NCBI GenBank assembly: GCA_963770995.1
Contig: CAVYRS010000003.1
Location: forward strand, 372,001-436,000
Direction of reading: 5' to 3'
DNA from: CAVSWN01 sp963770995
GTDB taxonomy: Bacteria > Acidobacteriota > Vicinamibacteria > Vicinamibacterales > CAVVIG01
Length of the DNA: 64,000 bases
The notes beneath the pieces are model-generated. The model was not told the DNA's origin. It saw nothing but the letters and a program-made list of their open reading frames with translations, and made no database searches. Position numbers and translations under genes: made by a program. Shown here piece by piece: positions 36,327-46,741 of the stretch. Each line of letters starts with the position of its first letter. Within the stretch, counting starts at the first letter, position 1.

Positions 36327-38505
36327 ATGGACACGTTCCGTTCCGGCGTCCGCCAGCGGATCCGTCAGCGCGCGACACGGAAGACAACCGCCCAGGCCGT
36401 GGCGCTCGCGCTCGCCTGCCTTGCCCTCGACCGCGGCCTCTCGGCCCAGCTGGTGACGACGGCAACCCTCGAGAATGCGGCGGCGGACAACAGTTCGTGG
36501 CTCACCTACGGACGCGACTATTACGCGCAGCGCTTCGTCCGCCTCGAGGAGATCACACCGCGCAACGTCGGCCGGCTCCGCCCGGCCTGGGTCTTCGCGA
36601 CCGGCGGGGATAATCGCGGCCTCCAGGCCACGCCCCTGATTCACAACGGCGTGATTTATCTGTCGGCCGACCAGTCGCGGGTCTTCGCCATCGATGCCCG
36701 CACCGGCCAGAAAAAATGGGCCTACGACCCGAAGATCGGCAACGACGTGGAGCGCGTGTACTGCTGCGGCTCGATCAACCGTGGCGTGGCCCTCTGGGGC
36801 GATCTGGTGTTCGTCGGCACAATGGACGCCCGGATGATTGCGCTCGACCGTGAGACCGGCGCCGTCCGGTGGGAAACCCCAGTCATCGACTGGCGGCAGG
36901 GCTACAGCATCACCGGCGCGCCTCTCGTGGTGAAGGACATGGTCCTCACCGGCGTCGCCGGCGGGGAGTTCGGCATTCGCGGGTTCGTGAAAGCCTTCGA
37001 CGCGCGGACCGGCGTGGCGCGCTGGACGGCGTACACCATCCCCGGCCCGGGTGAGCCCGGGCACGAGACCTGGCCGGGAGAAACGTGGCGGCACGGCGGC
37101 GGTCCCACGTGGACGACGGGTGTCTTCGACCCGGCGCTCGGCCTCGTGTACTGGAACACGGGCAACGCTGCGCCGTGGAACTGCCGCGTGCGGGAAGGCG
37201 ACAACAAGTGGACCGCGTCAACGATCGCCCTCGACGCCGACAGCGGCAGGATTCGATGGGGCTACCAGTACACGCCCCACGACTGCTGGGACTACGATGC
37301 GGTGAGCACGCCCGTTCTCGCCGATGTCGTGCTCGACGATCGCGGCCCGGTAAAGGCCCTCTTTCATCACGACAAGAACGGCTACTTCTACGCGCTCGAC
37401 CGCACCAACGGCAGATTTCTCTACGGCGAACCGATCGTGCCCGGGATCAACTGGACACTGGGCCTCGATCGGGACACGGGCCGTCCGCGGGTGAACCCGG
37501 ACATGGTCGCGCGTCTCGGGCGGTCCCGAAGTCGGCCCGATCATTCCCAGCCTCGAGGGCGCCATCGACTGGCAGCCGCTCGCCTTCAACCCGGCCCTGG
37601 GCCTGATCTACTTCATGTCGAATCAGTGGGCGATGGGCTTCAGGTTCTGGGCGCAGGAGAAGTTCGCGCCGCCGACCAATGGCGAATGGTATCTGGGCGC
37701 GGACTACCAGCAGTACCTCACGAGCGATCATCCAGGCAACTTCGTGGCGTTCGATGTCGTGCGCCGTACGGTGCGCTGGCGCGCGGTGAGCCCCGCGCCA
37801 TTCTGGGCCGGCGCCGTCGCCACCTCCTCCGGACTCGTCTTCACCGGGGACATGCGCGGCTATTTCATGGCGCTCGATGCGCGATCCGGAGCGGTCCTCT
37901 GGCAGTTCCAGACCGGCTCGGGCATCATCGGCAGCCCGATCACGTACGAGCTCGACGGACGGCAGTATCTCGCGGTCCCGTCCGGCGGCATCGGCGGGGA
38001 CATGACCTTCTATTACAAGGAGCCGAAGGCGGGTAACCTGTGGGTGTTCGCGCTGGACGGCGGAGGTCCGGCGCGAGTCCCGACGGGAACCGAGACGAAT
38101 CTTACGACCCGCCTTGGCGCCCTACCGAAGGTTGGCGAGCCGGGCAGCACCCTGGGTGGACGCGTCCTTCCCGGGTACGGATTTCCGGCCAGCGACGGTA
38201 CGTCGCCGATCCAGGGCGAGGCGCCTCCGCAGCCAACGGCCGCTTCGGCGTCGACGACGGCGGCGACGCCGGATGCGATTGCCGCCGGTGAGCGACTCTA
38301 TCGCGGGCGTTGCGTGGGCTGTCACCAGACGGGCGGGGCGAGTGGCCCAAATATCTTTCGTACTGCGCTGAGCGAGGCCGCCTTCGCCGCGGTTGTCGCC
38401 AAAGGACGCCCGGGGACGCTGATGCCAGCCTTCGAGTCGCTCCTCACGCCTGAGGAGATTCGCGCGATCGACGCCTTTGTGCGATCACGCGACCGCCTGC
38501 AGTGA
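36327..38505 (+). CDS. PQQ-dependent alcohol dehydrogenase with C-terminal cytochrome c (one frameshift)
   Basis: About 726 residues, with a break near 37515. An export signal (AVALALACLALDRGLSAQ) precedes the eight-bladed quinoprotein propeller, with W-motifs such as FAIDARTGQKKWAYDPKIG. Cys146-Cys147 in YCCGSINRG form the expected vicinal disulfide over PQQ. NTGNAAPWN supplies the metal-binding Asn. WDYD (Asp322, Asp324) carries the catalytic Asp and, two residues on, the extra Asp that marks lanthanide-dependent enzymes (XoxF/ExaF type). The C-terminus has one heme c (RGRCVGCH) with TLMPAF as likely Met ligand, so it is a type II quinohemoprotein. Substrate probably a small alcohol. Confidence 0.85.
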
Positions 38506-38814
38506 GCCGGGCCTCGGCTCGTGTCGCCGAGAAGATCGAGATCTCGTGTCGGTCGGTACCGCTCGCCGATGCGGACCGCAAAGAGCATCGCTCCCTCTCC
38601 CTCGAGCAACCGCGCTCATTCATCTGGCTGGCGTAACGAGAAAGACGATCACAAGGGGCCGCTGAGCCGCGCGAATGAAGCCGTCGCGATCTGTTGGCAG
38701 ACGGAAACCGTTTAGCTCTGCCGGCGGCGCTGTAGGAACAGGGCGATGCGCTGGTCCATGCGGATAGGGCGCGGGCCGGACGCGCCTATGCCGACGGTAT
38801 CGAAAGCTCCCGAA
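38506..38814. other. 309-bp stretch without a supported gene
   Basis: A short minus-strand frame ending in FDTVGIGASGPRPIRMDQRI (to 38712) looks coding-like but has no start or recognisable family and is probably a remnant. No RNA gene or strong hairpin was seen. Confidence 0.4.
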
Positions 38815-39324
38815 TTAGGGAGTGAGGTGTTCCACCCACACGCGCAACGAGATCTCGCGCGCGGCGGCGCGCGGATAGTGCACGATGGCGATCTCGATTG
38901 TCGAATCCGGCGACGTCCATCGCTGCGACACCGCCGTGTCGCGGGATCGCTCCGGCGATGCGGTCCACCCATCGCGCAGCAGCCGGGCAACTCGAGCCTT
39001 CAAGCCGCGATAGATGCCGAGCTCGATGTCCTCGGGAAACTCACGCTCTTTCGAGAACCGCACGGTTGCGCTCTTGGGGTCCTCGCGATCCACTTCGATC
39101 GAGGCCCGGTGGAATTCGGGCAGCCGTACGATCGACGTGAAGTAGAAAGAGTCCTGATCCTGACTGACCTTCGCCACGCGCAGCGGTTCGAAGGCTCGCG
39201 CCGCCGTCTCGACCGACCGGCGGCGACGCTGGAAGTCGTCGGCGTGGATCGATCGTCCAACATGAAGGGTCGAGATCGCATCAACCTCATGCTGCGCTGG
39301 CTGCACATCGGAGGGCGCGCGCAC
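38815..39324 (-). CDS. Hypothetical protein
   Basis: 169 residues if the first ATG is used. The convincing part begins around RRRSVETAARAFEPLRVAK. I do not recognise it. Visible features are an alternating beta pattern (FYFTSIVRLPEFHRASIEVD, SATVRFSKEREFPEDIELG) and no signal peptide, so an N-terminal part may be lost. The 5' end overlaps the opposite-strand glycine-zipper gene by about 60 bp, so the true start is probably internal. Gene or gene fragment of unknown function. Confidence 0.4.
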   Translation of the reverse strand: MRAPSDVQPAQHEVDAISTLHVGRSIHADDFQRRRRSVETAARAFEPLRVAKVSQDQDSFYFTSIVRLPEFHRASIEVDREDPKSATVRFSKEREFPEDIELGIYRGLKARVARLLRDGWTASPERSRDTAVSQRWTSPDSTIEIAIVHYPRAAAREISLRVWVEHLTP

Positions 39325-39573
39325 CCGGTGTCGACGAGCTATGCTCAGCTCGGAGGGCCGAGCGAAGGCAAGAAAGCCGCGAAGAAGATCGGCGGCGGAG
39401 CGGGAATCGGGCCAGTGGTCGGCGGTATTCTCGGCGGCGGCGCCGGCGCGGCCGTTGGTGCGGCGGCCGGTGGCGCAACGGGCGCGGCCGTGACGGGCTC
39501 GGGCAAGAAAGATCTGCGCGTTCCGGCGGGAGCGCGGCTGCAGTTCCGCCTCAACGCGCCGACGAGGATTTGA
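39262..39573 (+). CDS. Glycine-zipper protein fragment
   Basis: 103 residues. The recognisable part is SEGKKAAKKIGGGAGIGPVV, followed by a run of Gly/Ala-rich helix with the period of a glycine zipper, then GKKDLRVPAGARLQFRLNAP. Exported glycine-zipper proteins of Acidobacteriota end this way. There is no signal peptide before it, so the 5' part is missing or replaced. A membrane-associated role would be expected of a full-length copy. It may be a remnant. Confidence 0.5.
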   Translation: MKGRDRINLMLRWLHIGGRAHPVSTSYAQLGGPSEGKKAAKKIGGGAGIGPVVGGILGGGAGAAVGAAAGGATGAAVTGSGKKDLRVPAGARLQFRLNAPTRI

Positions 39574-39588
39574 CGACTGACTGTGCCC

Positions 39589-42014
39589 TCACTCGATCCG
39601 CAAGCCCATGCGGCGCAAGTCAGCTGTGTGACGAGGATCGCCGTGGAGGTTGTCGATGAGAGGCGAGAAATAGTAGAAGGGCGACGCCCGGTCGTCATAG
39701 GCCTTGGCCTGCCACTCGAAGGCATGGTCGAGGTCGTTCGCCCCTGCGTAGATGTAGACGAAGCAATGCGGCGGAACGTACCGTGTATCGGCAAGGCCTG
39801 CGAGCTCTTCGAGAATGGCGCGCACCTTGTCGCTCGCGCCACTCCTGGCGTAGTAGTGCCCGAGCACGCCCAGATAGAACGGCGCCCGGCCCGACATCAA
39901 CACGGTTCGCTCACCGATTTCGATGGCCTCGGTCAGCCGCGCCTGCAGCGCACGGCACATGCCCATCACGTGAATCGCAAAAATGAAATTGGGTCGACTT
40001 CGAGACTCTTTTCACATTCGGTGACGGCTTGGTCGTAACGCCGCGCCAGATACAACGTGTGCGCCGATGCCGGCATTGACCAGAGGGGACAGTGGTTCCA
40101 TCTCCTGCGCCCTTCGCGCCTCGATGATCGCTCCGGCACTGTCGCCTTGCAGCACCATGAGCCACGAATGGTAGAGCCGGGGTAACGTCTGGGTTGGATC
40201 GAGCTCCACCGCGCGGCGAAACTCGCGCTCGGCTTCCGGCCAGTTCCAGTCGTTCTGAAGCTTGATGAACGCCAGCGATGTGTGCGCCTCCGACAGGTCG
40301 GGATCGATCGCGAGCGCTCGCTCGGCGGCCACTGATGCATACGCAAACGCGGTGCACGGTCGCTGAACCGAGTAGACAGCCATGAACGCGTACGCGTCCG
40401 CCAGTCCCGCGTAGGCCATCGCGTACCCGGCGTCCTCTTCGATCGCTTTCTGGAATTGTTCGAGCGCCGCATTCAGACCGCCGTGAAAACGGCGCGTCCA
40501 GTAGAATCGTCCCTTCAGATAGCACTGATACGCTCGCGGGTTCTGCGTGTGCTGGCGGATGAGTGGTTGCCGCGGGAACTCGGCCAGCGTCACTTTCAGA
40601 CGGTCGACGACACTCCGGGCGATTTCATCCTGCACCGCGAACACATCGGCCGTGCGGCGGTCGTAGCCTTCGGACCAGAGATGGCACCCGTCTTCGGCAC
40701 TGACCAGTTGCGCGGAGATTCGCAGACGGTCTCCGGCTTTCCGAACGGTGCCCTCCAACACGGCATCCACGTCGAGGCAGCCGGCAGATGCTTCTGATGT
40801 CGGTCTCGGTCTGCTTGACGTGAATGGACGATGTTCGCGAGGCGACGCGCAGCCCCGGCACCTTGCCCAGTCCGGTCAGGAGCTCCTCCGCGAGCCCGTT
40901 GCAGAAGTACTCGAGGTCCTGGTCGGGTCCGAGATTCTCGAACGGCAGCACGGCGACGGATGGGATCCGCCGGCGCCTGCGAGTCATGACGTCGTGCGCA
41001 ACCGTCTCGTCCAAGGCGTTCTGGAGTTCGAGCACGCTCAGCAGATCCTGTTCCATGGCTCCGGCGCCGCGATACCGGCGTGCCGGATCGCGCTCCAGCG
41101 CGCCTTCGACGACCTGCACGAGGCGCGGTGGCAGATCGGGGCGGCGATCAGACAGCGGTGATCCGTGTGCCGGCGCGCATGCAGTCGCGGCGATGCCGTC
41201 GAACGTCTCACCTTCGACGGGATACCGCCCGGTCATGAGGTGATACAGCAGCACGCCGAGGCTGTAGATGTCGCTGGCGATCGTGGCGGGCTGACCGTCG
41301 AAGAGTTTCGGGCGCCAGATAGAGCGGCGTCCCGATCAGCCGCGGCTCCGCCAACAAGTGCTCCGGCCGGATCTCGCCGGCGCCGAAATCCATCAGGACG
41401 ATGCGGCCACCGGCTTCGCGCATGACGTTGTGCGCCTTGATGTCGCGATGGAGGAGGCCGGCTTTGTGCACGGCCGCGACGGCGCGACAGACATCAATGC
41501 CGATGAGCGCCGCTTCCTGCCCGCCGAGCAACCCTCGCGCGGCCAGAACCTGAGTGAGCGTGAGACCTTCGACCCATTCCATCCACAAGCCGACGGTTCC
41601 CTCGTACTCGTCGACGCCGTAGACGGTGACGACGTTCGGATGCCGGACACGCGCGAGCAGGCGCCCTTCCTGGACGACGGTCCAGGCTCGGTCGGCTGCT
41701 CGCAATACCTTCAATGCGACCTCGCGTTCGAGAGCGCGATCCCACGCCAGATACACGGTGCCAAACCCCCCGTCGGCGATCTTCCGGCGGAGCTCGAGCG
41801 CTCCCCATCGGCTCGATGTGGACTCGGTCGCACCTCGAAGCGGGTATCGTCGATCGGCCACCGTCGCCTCGGCGAGGGGTGTCAGTTGACGTGTCACGTC
41901 CTGCTTCTGGGGCCTGCTGGCGGTCGACTCGGCGAGCGTCCCTTCCACTTTGCTCTCGGCAACGACCGCTGCGGGTGGCGGTAGTGAACTGTCGTTGTCG
42001 GACATGATCGACAT
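39589..42014 (-). CDS. Ser/Thr protein kinase with TolB-like domain and TPRs (frameshifted)
   Basis: About 805 residues over joined frames (breaks near 41310, 40790, 40060 and 39970). The kinase domain is at about 75-340: KIADGGFGTVYLAWDR, Lys102 in VALKVL, HRDIKAHNVM with Asp191, DFGAGE at 209 and GTPLYLAPETL. Next comes the segment VAVLPFENLGPDQDLEYFC and GLAEELLTGLGKVPGLRVAS, a domain shared with FlgO/adenylate-cyclase-like proteins. TPR units follow (ALEQFQKAIEEDAGYAMAYA, AEREFRRAVELDP, AVTECEKSLEVDP). No membrane segment was seen, so it is likely cytoplasmic. It is one of two kinases in the window; targets unknown. Confidence 0.85.
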
Positions 42015-42119
42015 CCCCAGACGTTGCAGCCGTTCGCCGGAACTCTATCGTCGACAATCGCTTGATGGATCGTCGAGCGCGCTGACAGGATATCGCATGC
42101 GGACCGCCTCGCCTTGCTC

Positions 42120-42480
42120 TTACCGAGAGGCGGATTTCCGGTCGTCAGTCTGCGCCGCGAATCCTGCCGCCTGGCTCCCTGCTGCCCGCGTTCCCCTGAC
42201 CTGGAAGGCGAACCCACGCAAGGGCTGTCGCAGAGAGGGTTGGTTGGTGACGAGAAAGAGCGTGCCGTCGGTGAACGGAAAACCTTGCTGGAGATGATAG
42301 TGGCCGCACGTGGGCGTGCCAAAGGAGCGTATGGCCGGCCGCCCTCTGAAGAACACTGTGACCGCCTCGCCTGAGCTCGACACGCCGCCGTCGGTGAGAA
42401 CCGCCACCTCCGGCTCTTCGTTGATCAGCCGATAGGTGTTCTTCACCCGCGCGAACGGCTCGCCAAGACTGAGCGCGGCA
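42120..42480 (-). pseudogene. C-terminal fragment of an S41-family (tail-specific) protease
   Basis: The readable part is NTYRLINEEPEVAVLTDGGV, SSSGEAVTVFFRGRPAIRSF, GTPTCGHYHLQQGFPFTDG and TLFLVTNQPSLRQP. VSSSGEA carries the nucleophile Ser position and GTPTCG follows as in S41 peptidases. The PDZ domain and N-terminus are absent and no start is evident, so this is a gene remnant just upstream of the kinase gene. The rest of the interval 42015-42678 has no other supported gene. Confidence 0.55.
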
Positions 42481-42678
42481 CGTCGCGGTATCGCAACGCT
42501 CAGCGATCACCGACCGATAAGGCTGAGCTAGACGATAGCAGGGAGACAGCCGCTGCTGTCGTTGTAAGTGCAGGTGAATGGAAGAACGCGTTAACACGTA
42601 TACTACGTGCCGTTTCGGCCCGTTACGCGCTGTAGGACCGTCCGGTTGTCTCATGGTCAGCGGTGGAAGGAGGACTCC

Positions 42679-43854
42679 ATGCCATCATCGCGTCGGCGCT
42701 TCTTCAGAGATTTGGGCGTGGGCAGCGCCGGGTTGCTGTCCAGCTCGTTCATCATCGGCCGCGGCCGCGAGGCGATGGCCTTTGAAGCGGGCACAATGCA
42801 GCTGCCCGATGACGGCGGCTTCATCCGCATCAGCTCCAACGAGAACGCGCGCGGACCCGGCCGGAAAACCATCGAGGCCCTGCAGCATGCGATCTCGCCG
42901 CGCGTCGGACGCGGATATCCGCCCGATTACACCGGCGATCTCGCGGACACGATCGCCGATCTCTACAAAGTCGGCCGCGATCACGTCATCGTCGGCACGG
43001 GATCGGGCCCGATCCTCGAGGGTGCGGCCCGTGTGTTCTGCTCGGCCAGCAAGCCGCTCGTCACGGCGGCGCCGACCTACGGCACGCCCGACCAGGCCGC
43101 GCGGCGCATCGGCGCCGAGGTCAAGTTCATTCGCGTCGATCGATCGATGGGACTCGACCTCGACGCGATGGCCGAAGCCGCCAAAGGCGCCGGCATGGTG
43201 TTCTTCTGCAATCCGAACAACCCGACCGGCACGGTACACAATGCGGCGGCCGTGGAGCGATTCGTTCGCCGCGTCAAAGCGAGCTCGCCCGACACGCGGA
43301 TCCTGATCGACGAGGCGTACATCGACTACGTCCACGATCCCAACGTCAAGACCGCCGTGCCGCTCACGCGCGACCTCCCCGGCGTGTTCGTGACCCGATC
43401 GTTCTCCAAGGCGCACGGCATGGCGGGCCTGCGTCTCGGCTACGCGATCGGCCAGCCCGACACGGTGCAGCCGATTGCGCGCGGGTGGAACCTGGGAAGC
43501 ATCAACACGCTGAGCGCCGCCGCCGGGATCGCGTCGCTAAAGGATCCGCAGCACATCGACGAAGAGCGCGCCGAGAACGCGCGCGTGCGCGACTTCACGC
43601 TGCAGGCGTTCCGCGACCTCAAGTTCGAAGCTGCCGACTCGCACACGAACTGCATCTTCGTGGATCTCAAACGGCCTGCGAAGGTGTTTCGCGACGCGTG
43701 CGCCGCGCTCAAGGTGCAGGTCGGCCGCGACTTCCCGCCGTTCGAGAACACGCATTCGCGCATCACGCTCGGCACGATGGCGGAAATGCGCCAGGCGGTC
43801 GACGTGTTTCGAAAGACCTTGACGACGGGTTCGACGGCGGCGGGGGCGCGCTAA
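42679..43854 (+). CDS. Tat-exported histidinol-phosphate-aminotransferase-like enzyme
   Basis: 391 residues from the ATG at 42679, preceded by GGAAGGAGGAC at a good distance. A Tat-type signal opens the protein (SSRRRFFRDLGVGSAGLLSS). The fold-type I aminotransferase core follows: ISSNENARGPGRKTIEAL, GTGSGPILEGAARV, CNPNNPTGTVH, IDEAYIDYVH and the PLP lysine Lys244 in TRSFSKAHGMAGLRLGY. The family includes HisC and aromatic/tyrosine-type aminotransferases. An exported copy cannot serve cytoplasmic histidine synthesis. It is convergent with an exported chorismate mutase gene 144 bp away, which suggests an aromatic substrate in the periplasm. Confidence 0.85.
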   Translation: MPSSRRRFFRDLGVGSAGLLSSSFIIGRGREAMAFEAGTMQLPDDGGFIRISSNENARGPGRKTIEALQHAISPRVGRGYPPDYTGDLADTIADLYKVGRDHVIVGTGSGPILEGAARVFCSASKPLVTAAPTYGTPDQAARRIGAEVKFIRVDRSMGLDLDAMAEAAKGAGMVFFCNPNNPTGTVHNAAAVERFVRRVKASSPDTRILIDEAYIDYVHDPNVKTAVPLTRDLPGVFVTRSFSKAHGMAGLRLGYAIGQPDTVQPIARGWNLGSINTLSAAAGIASLKDPQHIDEERAENARVRDFTLQAFRDLKFEAADSHTNCIFVDLKRPAKVFRDACAALKVQVGRDFPPFENTHSRITLGTMAEMRQAVDVFRKTLTTGSTAAGAR

Positions 43855-43998
43855 GTCAGCGATGCACAACGAGAGCTAATGGGCTTGCCAAGACGAAGCC
43901 TGCCGAATTGAGAGCGGCTGGCCTCACGCAGCCCGGCGACCTCACGATCACGCCTGTTCTTACCGCCGACGGGCGATGACCTATCGTCCGATCCGGCG

Positions 43999-44340
43999 CT
44001 ACCGGCGGGCCATGTCTGCCGCTTCGAAGGCCGTCATTTCGCGGACGATCGTCTCGTAAATCTTGCGCAGATGCTCGTTCCCCAGCGGTCCTCGATTCGC
44101 CGCGGCGATCCGCCGGAGCACGTCTTCGACACGCGTCTTGTCGTTGACCGGGAGGCCGGACTGCTTCTTGATGCGGCCGACCTCGCGGACGACTTCGGCG
44201 CGCTCGTTCAGCAGCGTTACGATGCGCGCATCCAGCGCATCGATCATCGTCCGCCGATCGGCCAGCGCGCGATCGGCCTGATCGCGCAGGCCGCCGGCGA
44301 ACGCTCCCGCCAGGATCAGTACGAAGAGCCCTTGACGCAT
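43999..44340 (-). CDS. Chorismate mutase, AroQ type, with signal peptide
   Basis: 113 residues. It starts MRQGLFVLILAGAFAGG, a short export signal, then the all-helical AroQ domain: RTMIDALDARIVTLLNERAE, VVREVGRIKKQSGLPVND, and RIAAANRGPLGNEHLRKIY, with the expected Arg, Lys and Glu active-site positions (Arg in DRRTMID, Lys in GRIKK, Glu in RVEDVL). The enzyme converts chorismate to prephenate. Exported AroQ copies are known in some Gram-negative bacteria. Its convergent neighbour is an exported aminotransferase. The 144-bp gap holds a short plus-strand frame ending LTQPGDLTITPVLTADGR that looks like a gene remnant. Confidence 0.85.
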   Translation of the reverse strand: MRQGLFVLILAGAFAGGLRDQADRALADRRTMIDALDARIVTLLNERAEVVREVGRIKKQSGLPVNDKTRVEDVLRRIAAANRGPLGNEHLRKIYETIVREMTAFEAADMARR

Positions 44341-44439
44341 GACACTCCCTCGTTAGGCGCCGACTACCAGTGAGCGATCGACATTCATACGCCCTCCGTC
44401 TGATGGCGCGCGGTCACGCGACCGCCGCGCACGAGCCGG

Positions 44440-46083
44440 TCAGTTGGTGGCAAGCCGCGCGACGGTATACGACCGTGCGGGCAATTTGAAGACCATGCGC
44501 TCGGCAGCCACCGGCGCGTCGAGCCGCTGCGGTTCCACGCGACGCGGTTGCTCGAAAGTATTGACTGCCTTCAGGTCGGGTCCCGTCAGCGTCTCGCACG
44601 CCAGCACACGCGCCGGTGTGACGCCGCCGCCCCATTCCAGCGCCGCCTCGCGCTCGCCGTCCACATCGCGGTTCAGCATCAGCACGCACAGCTGCTTCGC
44701 CGCGGCGTCGTGAGTCGCCACGATGTCGACGAACGGCACCTGGTCGGTGCGCGCGAAGTCGGCTTGCAATCCCGCCGCGCTAATCGGGTATGTCTCGGAC
44801 TCCACGCGCACGTCGAGCGCCTGACCGCGCGCGTAGCGAAGCGCCCAGGCGTAGGGGTAATAGATGCTCTGACGAAGGACCGTCGTGCGGTTTGTGACGA
44901 GCGGCGCGATGACGTTGACGAGCTGGGCGAGACACGCCACGCGGACGCGATCCGAGTTTCGCAGCAGCGTGTTGATCAGCCCTCCGACCAGCAGCGCGTC
45001 TTCCAGGTTGTAGACCTCCTCGAGGAGGCGCGGCGCAGCCTGTCGCTGCCCATTCGTCGCCTGGCCGCTGCGAGCGCGGTACCAGACGTTCCACTCGTCG
45101 AAGGAGAGCCAGAGACGTTTGTTTGACCGCCGCAGCGCCTGCACATAGTCGCACACGGCGGCGATCTCGTGAATCTGGCGATCCATATCGAGATTCATGG
45201 CCAGATAGCGGGCCGCGTTGTTGGCCGACGTAGCCGGCGTATTGCCGTAGTAGGCATGCAGCGAGATGCCGTCCACCTGGTCGTAGCACTCTTCGAGGAC
45301 CTCGCGATCCCAGACGAGATAGGTCGGCATGTTGGTGCCGCTCGATCCGCAGGCGATCAACTGGAGGCGGGCGTCGATGCCGCGCATTTGACGGGCCGCG
45401 TCGCGTGCCTTGCGGCCGTACTCGCGCGCCTGCAGCTGGCCGATCTGCCACGGACCGTCCATCTCGTTGCCGAGGCACCAGGAGCGAACGTTGTGCGGCT
45501 GGGCATAGCCGTGCGCGCGCCGCAGGTCGCTCCATTTCGTGCCGCGGTCGACGTTGCAGTACTCGACGTAGGCGACCGCCTGCTCCGCCGTGCCGGTGCC
45601 GAAGTTCATCCCCAGCAACGGCTCGGCGCCCACCAACCGGCACCAGTCGATGAATTCGTTGGTGCCGAACTGGTTCGTCTCGAGCGAATTCCACGCGCGA
45701 TCGAGAACGGTTGGCCGCTGGGCCTTCGGGCCGACGCCATCGAGCCAGTTGTAGCCCGAGACGAAGTTTCCTCCTGGATAGCGAACGATGGGAACGCCAA
45801 GCTCGCGGACCTCGCGCGCGACATCCGTGCGAAAGCCGCCAGGATCGGCCACCGGCGAGCCGGGTTCATAAATACCCGTGTAGATTGCCCGCCCGAGGTG
45901 CTCGAGGAAGGAACCGAAGAGTCGTCGATCGAAATCGCTCACGCCACGGATCGGCGCGATGCTCACGCGTGCGGGGCCCCGACCGGCCTGCGCGGATCCG
46001 ATCAGTTCGAGCCAGGAACCGCCCGCGAGCAGCGCACCGGCGCCGCCAAGCCCACACAGGACGCGGCGGCGATCAATCGTCAA
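44440..46083 (-). CDS. Alpha-L-arabinofuranosidase, GH51, Tat-exported
   Basis: 547 residues in one frame. The N-terminus MTIDRRRVLCGLGGAGALLAG is a twin-arginine type signal. The GH51 core shows RLFGSFLEHLGRAIYTGIYE, VRYPGGNFVSGYNWLDGVG, the acid/base Glu207 in CLGNEMDGPW, ISLHAYYGN and the nucleophile Glu330 in SFDEWNVWY. The all-beta C-terminal domain ends VFKLPARSYTVARL. It would remove terminal arabinofuranose from plant arabinan or arabinoxylan in the periplasm. It stands alone; no polysaccharide utilisation cluster is adjacent. Confidence 0.9.
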   Translation of the reverse strand: MTIDRRRVLCGLGGAGALLAGGSWLELIGSAQAGRGPARVSIAPIRGVSDFDRRLFGSFLEHLGRAIYTGIYEPGSPVADPGGFRTDVAREVRELGVPIVRYPGGNFVSGYNWLDGVGPKAQRPTVLDRAWNSLETNQFGTNEFIDWCRLVGAEPLLGMNFGTGTAEQAVAYVEYCNVDRGTKWSDLRRAHGYAQPHNVRSWCLGNEMDGPWQIGQLQAREYGRKARDAARQMRGIDARLQLIACGSSGTNMPTYLVWDREVLEECYDQVDGISLHAYYGNTPATSANNAARYLAMNLDMDRQIHEIAAVCDYVQALRRSNKRLWLSFDEWNVWYRARSGQATNGQRQAAPRLLEEVYNLEDALLVGGLINTLLRNSDRVRVACLAQLVNVIAPLVTNRTTVLRQSIYYPYAWALRYARGQALDVRVESETYPISAAGLQADFARTDQVPFVDIVATHDAAAKQLCVLMLNRDVDGEREAALEWGGGVTPARVLACETLTGPDLKAVNTFEQPRRVEPQRLDAPVAAERMVFKLPARSYTVARLATN

Positions 46084-46168
46084 GACGCCGTGCAGGTGAA
46101 CGCCTTCGTCATCATCTGCGCTCCCGACGCCATTGTAGCGGCCCCAGCCGTCTCACGCGCCTTTCATG

Positions 46169-46330
46169 TTATCGCGCTGGCTCGAACACATCGATCGGGT
46201 ACCCGTCCGAATCCTCGATTTGAATCTGCCGTCCGCCGCGGCCCGTTTCCATCTCGTTGCGGAAGTGAAGGCCACCCCTCGTCAGGGCGTCAATACAGGC
46301 GTCGAGATCCGAACTCGCAGCACGACTCGG
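46169..46330 (-). pseudogene. C-terminal remnant of a VOC/glyoxalase-superfamily protein
   Basis: One minus-strand frame reads SSDLDACIDALTRGGLHFRN then GRGGRQIQIEDSDGYPIDVF and EPAR with a stop. IQIEDSDGYPIDVFEP is the typical end of a vicinal-oxygen-chelate domain, with the metal-ligand Glu. Only about 50 of the usual 120-130 residues remain and there is no start, so it is a fragment. Confidence 0.55.
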
Positions 46331-46741
46331 TTTCATCCGCCAGGCTCCTGACGTTGACGGAGCAAGGCGCCCGTCTCATCCAAGACCGCGGCCATGCGAT
46401 GGGGTGAGGATCCTGGCCCTCCCTCGCAGTAGCCCGATCGCTAGAGCGCTTTGCAGATTCCCGTAGATCGTAGTGTCCGGGTTCAAGCCGTATGAGATGG
46501 TGCCGTCTCGTTCAACCAATATGAACAATTGCGGTCTATCGCATACAGCGTCTTCGTAAGGGTTCCCCATGGCTGGCAGCGCCGCCGCGATGGCGCGCAC
46601 CTGATTGCAGCCACGCGAGATCGCGTCATGGCTCAAGAATCGGCTGATCGTGAATGTCGCCGATGCGCGGTAACGGTCCGCCGCTCGGCGGGGCCCAACA
46701 CGCCACTGCACCTCGCAGGCAAACAACGGCGGCATCCAGAT
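46331..46741. other. Interval with a coding-like minus-strand fragment only
   Basis: On the minus strand around 46430-46600 a frame reads AIAAALPAMGNPYEDAVCDR then LFILVERDGTISYGLNPDTT. It is coding-like, but I cannot assign a family or a start. Nothing else is supported. Confidence 0.35.
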
